11,634 nt of DNA, taken from the NCBI GenBank assembly GCA_002779045.1, contig PEXO01000206.1:1-11634 (forward strand), read 5' to 3'. Positions within the stretch are counted from its first letter, which is position 1. Each line of letters starts with the position of its first letter. Both the position numbers and the translations under genes were made by a program. Shown piece after piece: positions 1 through 5,212 of the stretch. The notes beneath the pieces are model-generated. The model was not told where the DNA came from. It searched no databases and saw only the letters and a list, made by a program, of their open reading frames with translations. The DNA is from Elusimicrobia bacterium CG08_land_8_20_14_0_20_59_10. GTDB taxonomy: Bacteria; Elusimicrobiota; Elusimicrobia; Elusimicrobiales; UBA9959.

Positions 1-629
1 AGGTCCACGGCATAGGTTACGGGGTCGAACAGGCTTACCACGCGTATGTAGGGGGCGGCGGCGGCCAGGTCGAACAGGGCGCCGCTGAAGAAGAACATGG
101 GCCAGGTGAGGAAGCTCATCACCAGGCCGAAGCCTTCCATCGATTTCATGCGGGCGCCTATCGTGAGGCCCAGGTTGGTTAGCATGTACGAGATCGGCAC
201 GGCCGCGGCGAGGGACAGGAGTATCTTCGCCGGGCTGAGCGGTATTATCAGCAGGGCGCCGATGAGCACCAGCAGCGCGGTCTCGATGATGGCGCCCAGC
301 ATGCCCCCGGCGGATTTCCCTATGAACAGCGTCGTGCGCGAGATGGGGGCGGCCAGGACTTCTTTGAGGAAGTCGAGGCGCTTGTCCCAGATTACATAGA
401 GGCCGTAGGTGATGGAGGTGAAGAGTATCACCATGGCCATTATGCCGGGGAAGATGAACTGCTGGTAGGTGTAGCCGGCTACCGGGCTGACGCCGCCGGC
501 CATACCCTTGCCCATTACGAAGAGGAAGAGCAGCGGCGAGACGAGTATGGAGACTATGCGCTCTTTCTCGCGGAAGTAGATCTTGGCTTCGCGCAGCAGC
601 AGGGCGTAAATGGCGTTGAAGTTTAACAT
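1..629 (-). CDS. ABC-2 type transporter permease (DrrB/NodJ-like), 3'-partial
   Basis: This is the membrane half of an ABC-2 exporter and would pair with the ATPase encoded just upstream. The gene runs off the left edge, with 209 codons visible out of the roughly 250-270 usual for the family. Hydrophobic segments lie near residues 25-40, 57-80, 106-130, 135-157 and 166-188. The loop with FLKEVLAAPISR (residues 87-98) matches the conserved cytoplasmic ABC-2 signature of DrrB-like permeases, and a FFFSGALF segment (179-186) is also typical. The start used is ATG at 627-629 (MLNFNAIYALL). No good Shine-Dalgarno sits at normal distance from it, whereas an in-frame TTG three codons upstream (636-638) lies 10 nt after AAAGGA and may be the true start. 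The gene is separated from the ATPase by a 181-bp structured spacer, unlike the tight joints elsewhere. The exported substrate is unknown. Confidence 0.88.
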   Translation of the reverse strand, partial: MLNFNAIYALLLREAKIYFREKERIVSILVSPLLFLFVMGKGMAGGVSPVAGYTYQQFIFPGIMAMVILFTSITYGLYVIWDKRLDFLKEVLAAPISRTTLFIGKSAGGMLGAIIETALLVLIGALLIIPLSPAKILLSLAAAVPISYMLTNLGLTIGARMKSMEGFGLVMSFLTWPMFFFSGALFDLAAAAPYIRVVSLFDPVTYAVD

Positions 630-635
630 AAAGTG

Positions 636-661
636 CAAACTGTAACTGTCCTTTGAGACAG
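636..661 (-). promoter_or_regulatory. Possible ribosome binding site in a hairpin, with alternative TTG start
   Basis: On the coding strand CTGTC (657-661) and GACAG (646-650) form a 5-bp stem with loop TCAAAG (651-656). The AAAGGA that could act as Shine-Dalgarno (649-654) lies partly in the loop and partly in the 3' arm. It is 10 nt from a TTG (636-638) in frame with the permease but 19 nt from the ATG at 629. If the hairpin forms, ribosome access would be reduced. This is read from complementarity only. Confidence 0.3.
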
Positions 662-689
662 GGTTCGTGCCGCCCGGGGGCTTACCCTG
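659..689 (-). promoter_or_regulatory. Alternative hairpin competing with the RBS hairpin
   Basis: CAGGGT (684-689 on the minus strand) and ACCCTG (659-664) are perfectly complementary, giving a 6-bp stem around a 19-nt GC-rich loop. The ACCCTG arm shares bases 659-661 with the CTGTC arm of the RBS hairpin, so the two cannot form together. This is the arrangement expected of an expression platform that exposes or hides a ribosome binding site. There is no U-tract, so it does not look like an intrinsic terminator. Confidence 0.3.
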
Positions 690-701
690 CGCACCCGGGA
701 A

Positions 702-775
702 GAGGAAACCCAATGCCTGCGGCAGGTGCCGTATCAGGGCCTATGGCCATCAGACGGCCTTGCGTCGGTTTCCCC
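702..775 (-). promoter_or_regulatory. Riboswitch-like structured leader, GEMM (c-di-GMP-I)-like core
   Basis: Read on the minus strand, GGGGAAACC (767-775) pairs with GGTTTCCTC (702-710) over nine positions, with one G-U. It is followed at once by GACGCAAGGCC (756-766). GEMM/cyclic-di-GMP-I aptamers carry GGCAAACC, a tetraloop hairpin, then GACGCAAAGCC, and end in a strand like GGCAGCCGGGTTGCC; here the 3' part reads GGCATTGGGTTTCC. The resemblance is clear, but the usual hairpin between the closing stem and GACGCAA is missing, so this is a degenerate or variant aptamer, or a chance likeness. Internal stems such as CGGC-ACCT-GCCG are possible. It lies between the ABC ATPase and the permease, where it could control the permease alone. 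Confidence 0.3.
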
Positions 776-810
776 CCGCCTTGGGAATTTATGGCTATTC
801 TCCCGGCCTT

Positions 811-1785
811 TCATCTCTTCGTCGCTTTATGGACCGCTATGCGCTCGAACATGGTCCCGGCTTTTTCTTCGGCGTCGTCGCTTATCTGCTGGCCGGCGAA
901 TTTCAGGAAGACGTCGTCAAGGGTCACGCGGCGCACTTCTACTTCGGCTATTTTCCCGCCGGCATTGAGCAGGGCGTGCAGGTTGGCGGCTGAGTTGGTT
1001 ATGCCTATCTTGCAGCGGCCGTTTTCGCGTTCCACGCTGTTGACGAAGGGCAGCGCCTTCAGGGCGGCTTCGTCTATTTCGCCTGTGAGGAATACCAGGT
1101 CCTGTCCCACTTTCTTCTTCAGCGCTTCCGGGGTGTCCAGCTCTATTATTCTGCCCTTGTTAATTATCCCTATGCGGTCGGCCAGGCTGTCGGCTTCTTC
1201 CATGTAATGGGTGGTAAGTATGATGGTGGCGTTATTGGATTCTTTCAGTTTCCGGATATGTCCCCAGACCGCCTTGCGGCTGGCCGGGTCCAGGCCCAGG
1301 GTGGGCTCGTCGAGAAAAAGAATTCCGGGGCCGTGTATCAGGCCGCGGGCTATCTCCAGCCTGCGCCGCATGCCCCCGGAATAGGTCTTTACGAAACTGT
1401 CCGCCCGGTCCGTCAGGTTCACCATCTTCAGCATTTTCTCTATCATGCCGGGGATGCGCGCGCGCGGCATGCCGTAGAGCATGGAATGCAGGTAAAGGTT
1501 CTCGCGCGCGGTCAGCAGGTCGTCCACGCTCGGCTCCTGGAAGACAATACCGATATTGCGGCGCACTTCCAGTGGTTCCTTGATTATGTCCCGGCCGGCC
1601 ACGCTCGCCGTGCCCGACGTGGGACTTGCCAGGGTGGCCAGCATGCTTATAAGGGTGGTCTTGCCGGCGCCGTTAGGTCCCAGCAGGCCGAACACTTCCC
1701 CCTCTTTAATCGCCAGCGAAATTCCGTCCACCGCGGTCACTTCCGCGTAGCGCTTCACCAGGTTTTCGGTTATTATCGCGTTCAT
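811..1785 (-). CDS. ABC exporter ATP-binding protein, DrrA-like
   Basis: This 324-residue cytoplasmic ATPase would power the ABC-2 permease encoded next. All nucleotide-binding motifs are intact: Walker A GPNGAGKTT (36-44), Q-loop Gln83 in VFQEP, signature YSGGM (135-139), Walker B ILFLDEP (155-161) with Asp159 and catalytic Glu160, and switch His193 in TTHYMEEAD. GLDPASR after Walker B and the roughly 100-residue C-terminal extension are typical of the DrrA (daunorubicin resistance) branch, which also includes many exporters of unrelated substrates. The ATG at 1783-1785 gives the expected family N-terminus (MNAIITENLVKRY). It starts 13 nt after the alpha/beta hydrolase stop with only a weak Shine-Dalgarno, so it is probably in the same transcript. 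Drug, lipid or polysaccharide export cannot be told apart from this sequence. Confidence 0.93.
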   Translation of the reverse strand: MNAIITENLVKRYAEVTAVDGISLAIKEGEVFGLLGPNGAGKTTLISMLATLASPTSGTASVAGRDIIKEPLEVRRNIGIVFQEPSVDDLLTARENLYLHSMLYGMPRARIPGMIEKMLKMVNLTDRADSFVKTYSGGMRRRLEIARGLIHGPGILFLDEPTLGLDPASRKAVWGHIRKLKESNNATIILTTHYMEEADSLADRIGIINKGRIIELDTPEALKKKVGQDLVFLTGEIDEAALKALPFVNSVERENGRCKIGITNSAANLHALLNAGGKIAEVEVRRVTLDDVFLKFAGQQISDDAEEKAGTMFERIAVHKATKR

Positions 1786-1798
1786 GGGCGTGACCGTC

Positions 1799-2665
1799 TT
1801 ATTTCAGCGCCTCCCGGAAGAAGCAGGCTATCTTGTTTTCATACTGCGCGCCGGCATTGTCCCGGTTGCCGCCGTGGGTGCCGCCTTTGACCAGCCACAC
1901 TTCGGCGGCCGGGTTGGCGGCTTTGATCTTCAAGGCGTTCTCCGGCGGTACCTGCGTGTCCGCGTCGCCCTGCACGATAAGCACGGGCGTCTTAAGCCCG
2001 GACGCGGCGCGTGCGGGGCTAACCGAATTTATATTTACTCCCATCAGCACCAGGCTCCAGCCCTTCATCACGAAAAGCAGGGGCCTGCGCAAAAGGCCGA
2101 AGCTGCTGAAAATATAGTCCATTTCTTCCGCCAGGTCCGCGAAAGGCGCGTCCAGCGCGCGCGCTCTTATGGCCGGGTTCCGGGACAACAGTACGGTGGC
2201 GGCGCCCATGGAAAAGCCGAAAGCGCCTATAGCTCCGCCCAGGCCGCGGCTTTTCAGGAGTTCCACGGCGGCGTCTATGTCCCGCACTTCGCGCGCCCCG
2301 CCGGTGGAGAAGAAACCCGCGCTGCGGCCGGTGGCCCTGAAGTCGAAATAAAGCAGGTTGAAATCTTTCGCGAGGAAGGAAGTCAGCCGCAGCACGTCGC
2401 CCTTGTCCATCGGGTAGCCGTGGCAGATAATTACCGACTTCTTGCTGGTCTTATGCGGTATGAACCAGGCGTCCAGGTTTATGCCGTCGGCGGTGTGTAA
2501 TTTCATCCCTTCCGCCGCCAGGCCGAGGCTGCCGGGGTCGATGCTGGAAAGAAAGCGTTTTGGGTGGGCGTAGAGCCAGAAAAAGACGAAGCCGGCCGCG
2601 GCGGCGATGAGCGCCGGATAAAGAAGCAGGCGCCAGGCTACCTTAAAAGCGAGGGAATAATTCAT
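1799..2665 (-). CDS. Membrane-anchored alpha/beta hydrolase (serine peptidase/esterase-like)
   Basis: This is a 288-residue alpha/beta-hydrolase-fold protein. One hydrophobic helix near residues 13-33 (LLLYPALIAAAAGFVFFWLY) should anchor it in the inner membrane. The rest resembles BAAT/acyl-CoA-thioesterase-like or dipeptidyl-peptidase-like hydrolases. Visible elements are CHGYPMDKGD (81-90, oxyanion region), the nucleophile elbow GFSMG with Ser152, the acid in GDADTQVP (probably Asp236) and the catalytic His264 in GGTHGG. The triad therefore looks complete, but the substrate is unknown. The ATG at 2663-2665 overlaps the pcm TGA as ATGA and has GAGGA about 10 nt upstream. A longer frame reaching back to 2845 only reads through pcm in another frame and should not be used. 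Coupling to pcm suggests co-translation, not necessarily a shared pathway. Confidence 0.87.
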   Translation of the reverse strand: MNYSLAFKVAWRLLLYPALIAAAAGFVFFWLYAHPKRFLSSIDPGSLGLAAEGMKLHTADGINLDAWFIPHKTSKKSVIICHGYPMDKGDVLRLTSFLAKDFNLLYFDFRATGRSAGFFSTGGAREVRDIDAAVELLKSRGLGGAIGAFGFSMGAATVLLSRNPAIRARALDAPFADLAEEMDYIFSSFGLLRRPLLFVMKGWSLVLMGVNINSVSPARAASGLKTPVLIVQGDADTQVPPENALKIKAANPAAEVWLVKGGTHGGNRDNAGAQYENKIACFFREALK

Positions 2666-3327
2666 TGTTTTACCGTCCTCATCGGCACGAAGTTTACCCC
2701 GCAGATATCCTCTCGCGATATGTTCCCACCCTGCCTGCGCAGCCGCACCAGGGTCTGCGCGCCTTCGGGGCCGATGGGGAGGACCAGCCTTCCGCCGTCC
2801 CTGAGCTGCAGCGGCAGCGCCGGGGGTATCACGGCGGGAGCGCAAGCGGCTAGTATCGCGTCGAACGGGGCTTTCTCCGGCAGGCCGTCCGCTCCGTCGG
2901 AGACGGAAAAGGAGATCCCCGCATAGCCATGCTTTTCCAGCCTGGCTTTAGCGGTTCCGGCCAGTTCAGGGCAGATCTCCACGGTGAAGACCTCCCCGGC
3001 CAGTTCGGCCAGCACTGCGGTCTGGTAGCCGGAGCCCGTGCCTATTTCCAGTACGCGTTCCGTTCCTTTCAGCTCAAGGAGTTCGCTCATCAGCGCCACC
3101 ATATACGGCTGTGAAACGGTCTGTTCCTGCCCTATGGGCAGCGGGTAGTCCTCGTAGGCGCGTGTTGCCAGGTCTTCCGGTACGAAAAGATGGCGGCAGA
3201 CTTTGCGCATGGCGGCCAGCACCCGCGGATCCTTTATGCCCCGCTTCTCTATCTGTTCCTTTACCATTTGCACGCGGACAAAGTCCACGTAGGCGTCGTA
3301 TCTGGGTCCTAATATCTTCTCTATCAT
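2662..3327 (-). CDS. pcm: Protein-L-isoaspartate O-methyltransferase
   Basis: Pcm uses S-adenosylmethionine to methylate L-isoaspartyl residues formed by spontaneous protein damage, starting their repair (EC 2.1.1.77). The 221-residue length is normal. Characteristic features in order are MVKEQIEKRGIKD (21-33), HLFVPEDLATRAYEDYPLPI (46-65), the family signature GQEQTVSQPYMVALM (66-80) and the SAM-binding loop VLEIGTGSGYQTAVLA (92-107). The C-terminal strand region DGGRLVLPIG (177-186) is also family-typical. The ATG at 3325-3327 is preceded by GAAAGG four nt upstream, and the protein begins where the family usually does. The gene follows a 265-bp repeat-rich spacer, the largest gap in the window. 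Its TGA overlaps the ATG of the alpha/beta hydrolase. In E. coli pcm lies next to surE; here two genes and the spacer intervene. Confidence 0.95.
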   Translation of the reverse strand: MIEKILGPRYDAYVDFVRVQMVKEQIEKRGIKDPRVLAAMRKVCRHLFVPEDLATRAYEDYPLPIGQEQTVSQPYMVALMSELLELKGTERVLEIGTGSGYQTAVLAELAGEVFTVEICPELAGTAKARLEKHGYAGISFSVSDGADGLPEKAPFDAILAACAPAVIPPALPLQLRDGGRLVLPIGPEGAQTLVRLRRQGGNISREDICGVNFVPMRTVKQ

Positions 3328-3415
3328 TTTGCCTTTCAGCGTTACGCTTCCTTAGCCGGAAAAACCTTCGTATTCGCGCCAGGCCGGCACCGGGGCCGGA
3401 ACGCAAAACGCGCTC

Positions 3416-3430
3416 GGCCACACCGTGGCC
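3416..3430. repeat. Perfect 6-bp hairpin within the pcm spacer
   Basis: GGCCAC (3416-3421) and GTGGCC (3425-3430) are exact reverse complements separated by ACC. The hairpin shares its left edge with the right end of inverted-repeat arm 3 (3396-3419), so the local hairpin and the long-range pairing compete. It has no following T-run on either strand, so it is not a standard terminator. Confidence 0.5.
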
Positions 3431-3513
3431 TCGCTCTGCCTCATGCCTCGGCGCCATGCAAGCCCCGGCCTTCGGAAGGTTTTGCTAACCCGGCCCCGGT
3501 GCCGGCTCGGCGA

Positions 3514-3526
3514 CCCGCCACGCGGG
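3514..3526. repeat. Perfect 5-bp hairpin within the pcm spacer
   Basis: CCCGC (3514-3518) and GCGGG (3522-3526) flank a CAC loop. It lies between the right arms of the second and third long inverted repeats. Another short palindrome, CCTTC-G-GAAGG (3469-3479), lies closer to the middle. Together they make the spacer dense in potential secondary structure. Confidence 0.45.
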
Positions 3527-3592
3527 CTTGCGCAGCTCCGGGGCCGAGCGCGTTTTGCGGTCCGGTCCACACAGCTTACCTCCCGGCAGCCC

Positions 3593-3967
3593 TTACCAGA
3601 GTCCTTTTCTCACCATGAAGCAGGCCGTTATCGTCTTTATGCCGTAGGCCGCGGCTTTCTCAACAGCCGCTTCTGATTCCGAGCCCGGCTGCATCCAGAC
3701 CGTCTTGATCCCGAGTCGATTGCATTCCTCTATTATCTTTTCCGTGGCCGCCGGCGGGACTACGGTTACTACCAGGCCGGGCTTTTTCTCCATCTCCGAC
3801 AGGTTCTTGCATATATTGTGGCCCAGGACAAAGCCGCCTTTGGGGTTCACTCCCGTCACCGGGTAGCCGGCTTTCAGCATATCCCGGAAGATCTTGTGGC
3901 CGTACTTCGAGGCGTCGTCGGAAACACCTATCACCGCGATCGGTCCGTATTCATCGATATTGGTCAT
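3593..3967 (-). CDS. CoA-binding domain protein (YccU-like, CoA_binding_2)
   Basis: This 124-residue protein is a single Rossmann-type CoA-binding domain like that of succinyl-CoA synthetase alpha subunit. Family hallmarks are AVIGVSDDASKYGHKIF (11-27, the nucleotide-binding loop), the strand ending VTGVNPKG (37-44), VTVVPPAAT (67-75), the KTVWMQPGSESEAA segment (88-101) and TACFMVRKG near the C-terminus. Stand-alone members of this family lack known catalytic activity, and their physiological role is unsettled. The start is ATG at 3965-3967, supported by GGAGGA at 3977-3982 with a 9-nt spacer and by the start of homology. A longer frame back to 4141 only runs through the upstream gene. It lies 5 nt after the stop of the membrane protein gene, so the two are surely co-transcribed. 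Confidence 0.9.
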   Translation of the reverse strand: MTNIDEYGPIAVIGVSDDASKYGHKIFRDMLKAGYPVTGVNPKGGFVLGHNICKNLSEMEKKPGLVVTVVPPAATEKIIEECNRLGIKTVWMQPGSESEAAVEKAAAYGIKTITACFMVRKGLW

Positions 3968-3972
3968 ATAGC

Positions 3973-4455
3973 TCAATCCTCCAGCCGTCCGAAATCTCCG
4001 CGCAGGCGTTCTTCCCAGGCGGAGAGCCTGGGAAAGTGATAGAGCTCCAGCCCCAGCGAAAATACCGCCAGCAGGTAGAAATCCGCATAGCCGCCGGTGA
4101 GGATGAACAGGATAAGCCCGGAGACGGCCGGCAGTTCGCATATCGCGGCGCGGGTGACAGCAAACTTCGTCAGGAGCTGCGCTGTCTCCTGCGGGGTTTC
4201 CTTCTTCGCGGCGGCGGCGCGCGCCGCAAACTTCAATACGGCTAAAGCCGATACGCCCATTATGTAGAATAAGTATTTCAGCGCGTAGGCCCCCGGCGGG
4301 GAGACGGGCGGCTGGTGATTGAAGCGGCGCAGCGCTTCCACCACCACCGTGTAGAAAAAAATTGCCGTTATTATGGAGCCGGAAGTGATGGCCGCGGCCA
4401 GATACCTTTTACGCAGTTCCGTCCTGGTCATAGGCGTTTCAATGGTTTCGATCAT
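3973..4455 (-). CDS. Unrecognised four-helix membrane protein
   Basis: I do not recognise this 160-residue protein. It has a short basic N-terminus (RTELRKRY, 11-18) and four likely membrane helices at about 18-40, 58-78, 103-122 and 124-141. A Lys/Ala-rich cytoplasmic loop (76-98) lies between helices 2 and 3. The C-terminal tail FPRLSAWEERLRGDFG is charged and probably cytoplasmic. An acidic residue (Glu107) sits inside predicted helix 3 in the stretch RAAICELPAVSGL, which is unusual and may be functional. Its ATG overlaps the surE TGA as ATGA (4452-4455), so the two are translationally coupled. An alternative ATG at codon 9 cannot be excluded. A distant relation to small subunit-c-like or other helical-hairpin proteins is possible, but I have no firm motif. 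Confidence 0.8.
   Translation of the reverse strand: MIETIETPMTRTELRKRYLAAAITSGSIITAIFFYTVVVEALRRFNHQPPVSPPGAYALKYLFYIMGVSALAVLKFAARAAAAKKETPQETAQLLTKFAVTRAAICELPAVSGLILFILTGGYADFYLLAVFSLGLELYHFPRLSAWEERLRGDFGRLED
3977..3982 (-). promoter_or_regulatory. Strong Shine-Dalgarno deciding the CoA-binding protein start
   Basis: GGAGGA lies on the minus strand, 9 nt upstream of ATG 3965-3967 and within the last codons of the preceding membrane protein gene. It is the best ribosome binding site in the window and rules against the longer reading frame. Confidence 0.75.
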
Positions 4456-5204
4456 AAGCCCCAGTTCTCAAGCTCGCCCAGGAAGGCGTAGTCGGTAAGG
4501 TCGAACTGTATAGGGGTAACGGAGATATACCCGGCCCGCAGCGCGTTAAGGTCGCTGCGCTTATCCGTATCTTCCGGTTTATAATCCCCGGTCATCCAGT
4601 AGTAGGTCTGGCCGTGCGGATCGGTGCGCTTGTCGAACCAGTCGTTAAAACAGGTCTTGCTCTGCGTAGTGACGCGCACTCCTTTTATGCGCCCGTCCGG
4701 GAGATGAGGGATATTTACGTTCAGCAGGGAGCCCGGCGGCAGTTTTTTATTTTTCATCATACCAGCCAGTTTGACGGCGAAAGCCGCCGCGGGGCGGAAA
4801 TCCGGCGTTACAAAAGTATCCAGGGAAACGGCAAGGGAAGGGATACCCAGCAGCGCCCCCTCCGTGGCCCCGGAGACCGTGCCGGAGTAAAGAATATTGT
4901 AGGCCTGGTTGCCGCCCAGGTTGATGCCGGAGACCACCAGGTCCGGCCTTTTCTTCATTATGGCCTTTATGCCGAGCTTCACGCAGTCGGCCGGGGTGCC
5001 GCTGGCCGCATAGCCGAAAAAACTGCCGTTGCGCTTGGCCGTGACCACACGCAGCGGGTCGGTAATGGTTATGGCGTGGCCCACGGCGCTGCACTGGGTG
5101 TCCGGGGCCACCACGGTTATATTGCCGAACTTCTTTAAAGCGTCGGCCAGGACATAAATGCCTTCGGCGTATATCCCGTCGTCGTTGGTTATAAGTATTT
5201 CCAT
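4452..5204 (-). CDS. surE: 5'/3'-nucleotidase SurE
   Basis: SurE is a metal-dependent nucleoside 5'/3'-monophosphate phosphatase (EC 3.1.3.5) linked to survival in stationary phase. The 250-residue length is normal. The metal and catalytic residues are intact: Asp8-Asp9 in ITNDDG, Ser39 in CSAVGHA, and Asn95 in VVSGINLGGN. SGTPADCVKLGI (68-79), YSGTVSGATEGALLGIP and LLNVNIPHLP are further family motifs. The ATG at 5202-5204 gives the classic N-terminus MEILITNDDG. The gene starts 8 nt after the mscS stop and overlaps the next gene by four bases. A weak GGCGG precedes the start, so translation may rely on coupling to the upstream gene. Neighbouring pcm, two genes away, recalls the E. coli surE-pcm pair. 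Confidence 0.96.
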   Translation of the reverse strand: MEILITNDDGIYAEGIYVLADALKKFGNITVVAPDTQCSAVGHAITITDPLRVVTAKRNGSFFGYAASGTPADCVKLGIKAIMKKRPDLVVSGINLGGNQAYNILYSGTVSGATEGALLGIPSLAVSLDTFVTPDFRPAAAFAVKLAGMMKNKKLPPGSLLNVNIPHLPDGRIKGVRVTTQSKTCFNDWFDKRTDPHGQTYYWMTGDYKPEDTDKRSDLNALRAGYISVTPIQFDLTDYAFLGELENWGL

Positions 5205-5212
5205 AAAATATA

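Larger units (their letters stand above)
3352..3565. repeat. Cluster of long inverted repeats in non-nested order
   Basis: Three pairs of inverted repeats lie in the pcm upstream spacer. Pair 1 is 3361-3369 with 3475-3483 (9 of 9); adjoining TTAGC 3352-3356 matches GCTAA 3484-3488 across a small bulge. Pair 2 is 3383-3399 with 3490-3506 (17 of 17). Pair 3 is 3396-3419 with 3542-3565 (23 of 24, mismatch at 3401). A weaker fourth pair, 3459-3466 with 3524-3531, is 8 of 8. Left arms occur in order 1-2-3 and right arms also in order 1-2-3, so pairs 1-3 cross rather than nest and cannot form one simple hairpin. No credible ORF covers the region. It may be a family of palindromic intergenic repeats, a remnant of a rearranged element, or a structured leader RNA of pcm. 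Confidence 0.75.

Noticed and set aside
630..810. TPP or cobalamin riboswitch in the ATPase-permease spacer
   Set aside because: The CTGATA and GGCACC stretches looked briefly TPP-like, but the required CTGAGA and ACCTGATCTGG elements are absent. There is no cobalamin-type core either. Only the GEMM-like core remained plausible.
653..1207. Plus-strand ORFs of 184 and 108 residues across the ABC ATPase and its spacer
   Set aside because: They lie opposite the ATPase C-terminus. The composition is Ser/Pro/Arg-rich shadow sequence with no ribosome binding site.
1784..2500. 238-residue plus-strand ORF opposite the alpha/beta hydrolase
   Set aside because: The minus strand carries the catalytic motifs GFSMG, GDADTQVP and GGTHGG, and this frame has none.
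2666..2845. Longer N-terminus for the alpha/beta hydrolase (348 residues)
   Set aside because: The extra 60 residues are pcm read in another frame, Arg/Ala/Gly-rich. ATG 2663-2665 has GAGGA upstream and an ATGA junction.
3514..3526. Rho-independent terminator in the pcm spacer
   Set aside because: Hairpins are present but none is followed by a run of T on the coding strand.
3352..3570. Small ORFs in the pcm spacer on both strands
   Set aside because: They only reflect the GC-rich inverted repeats; no domain, no ribosome binding site and no coding-like composition.
3968..4141. Longer N-terminus for the CoA-binding protein (182 residues)
   Set aside because: The extension lies over the upstream membrane protein gene. 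The GGAGGA at 3977-3982 and the family N-terminus fix the start at 3967.
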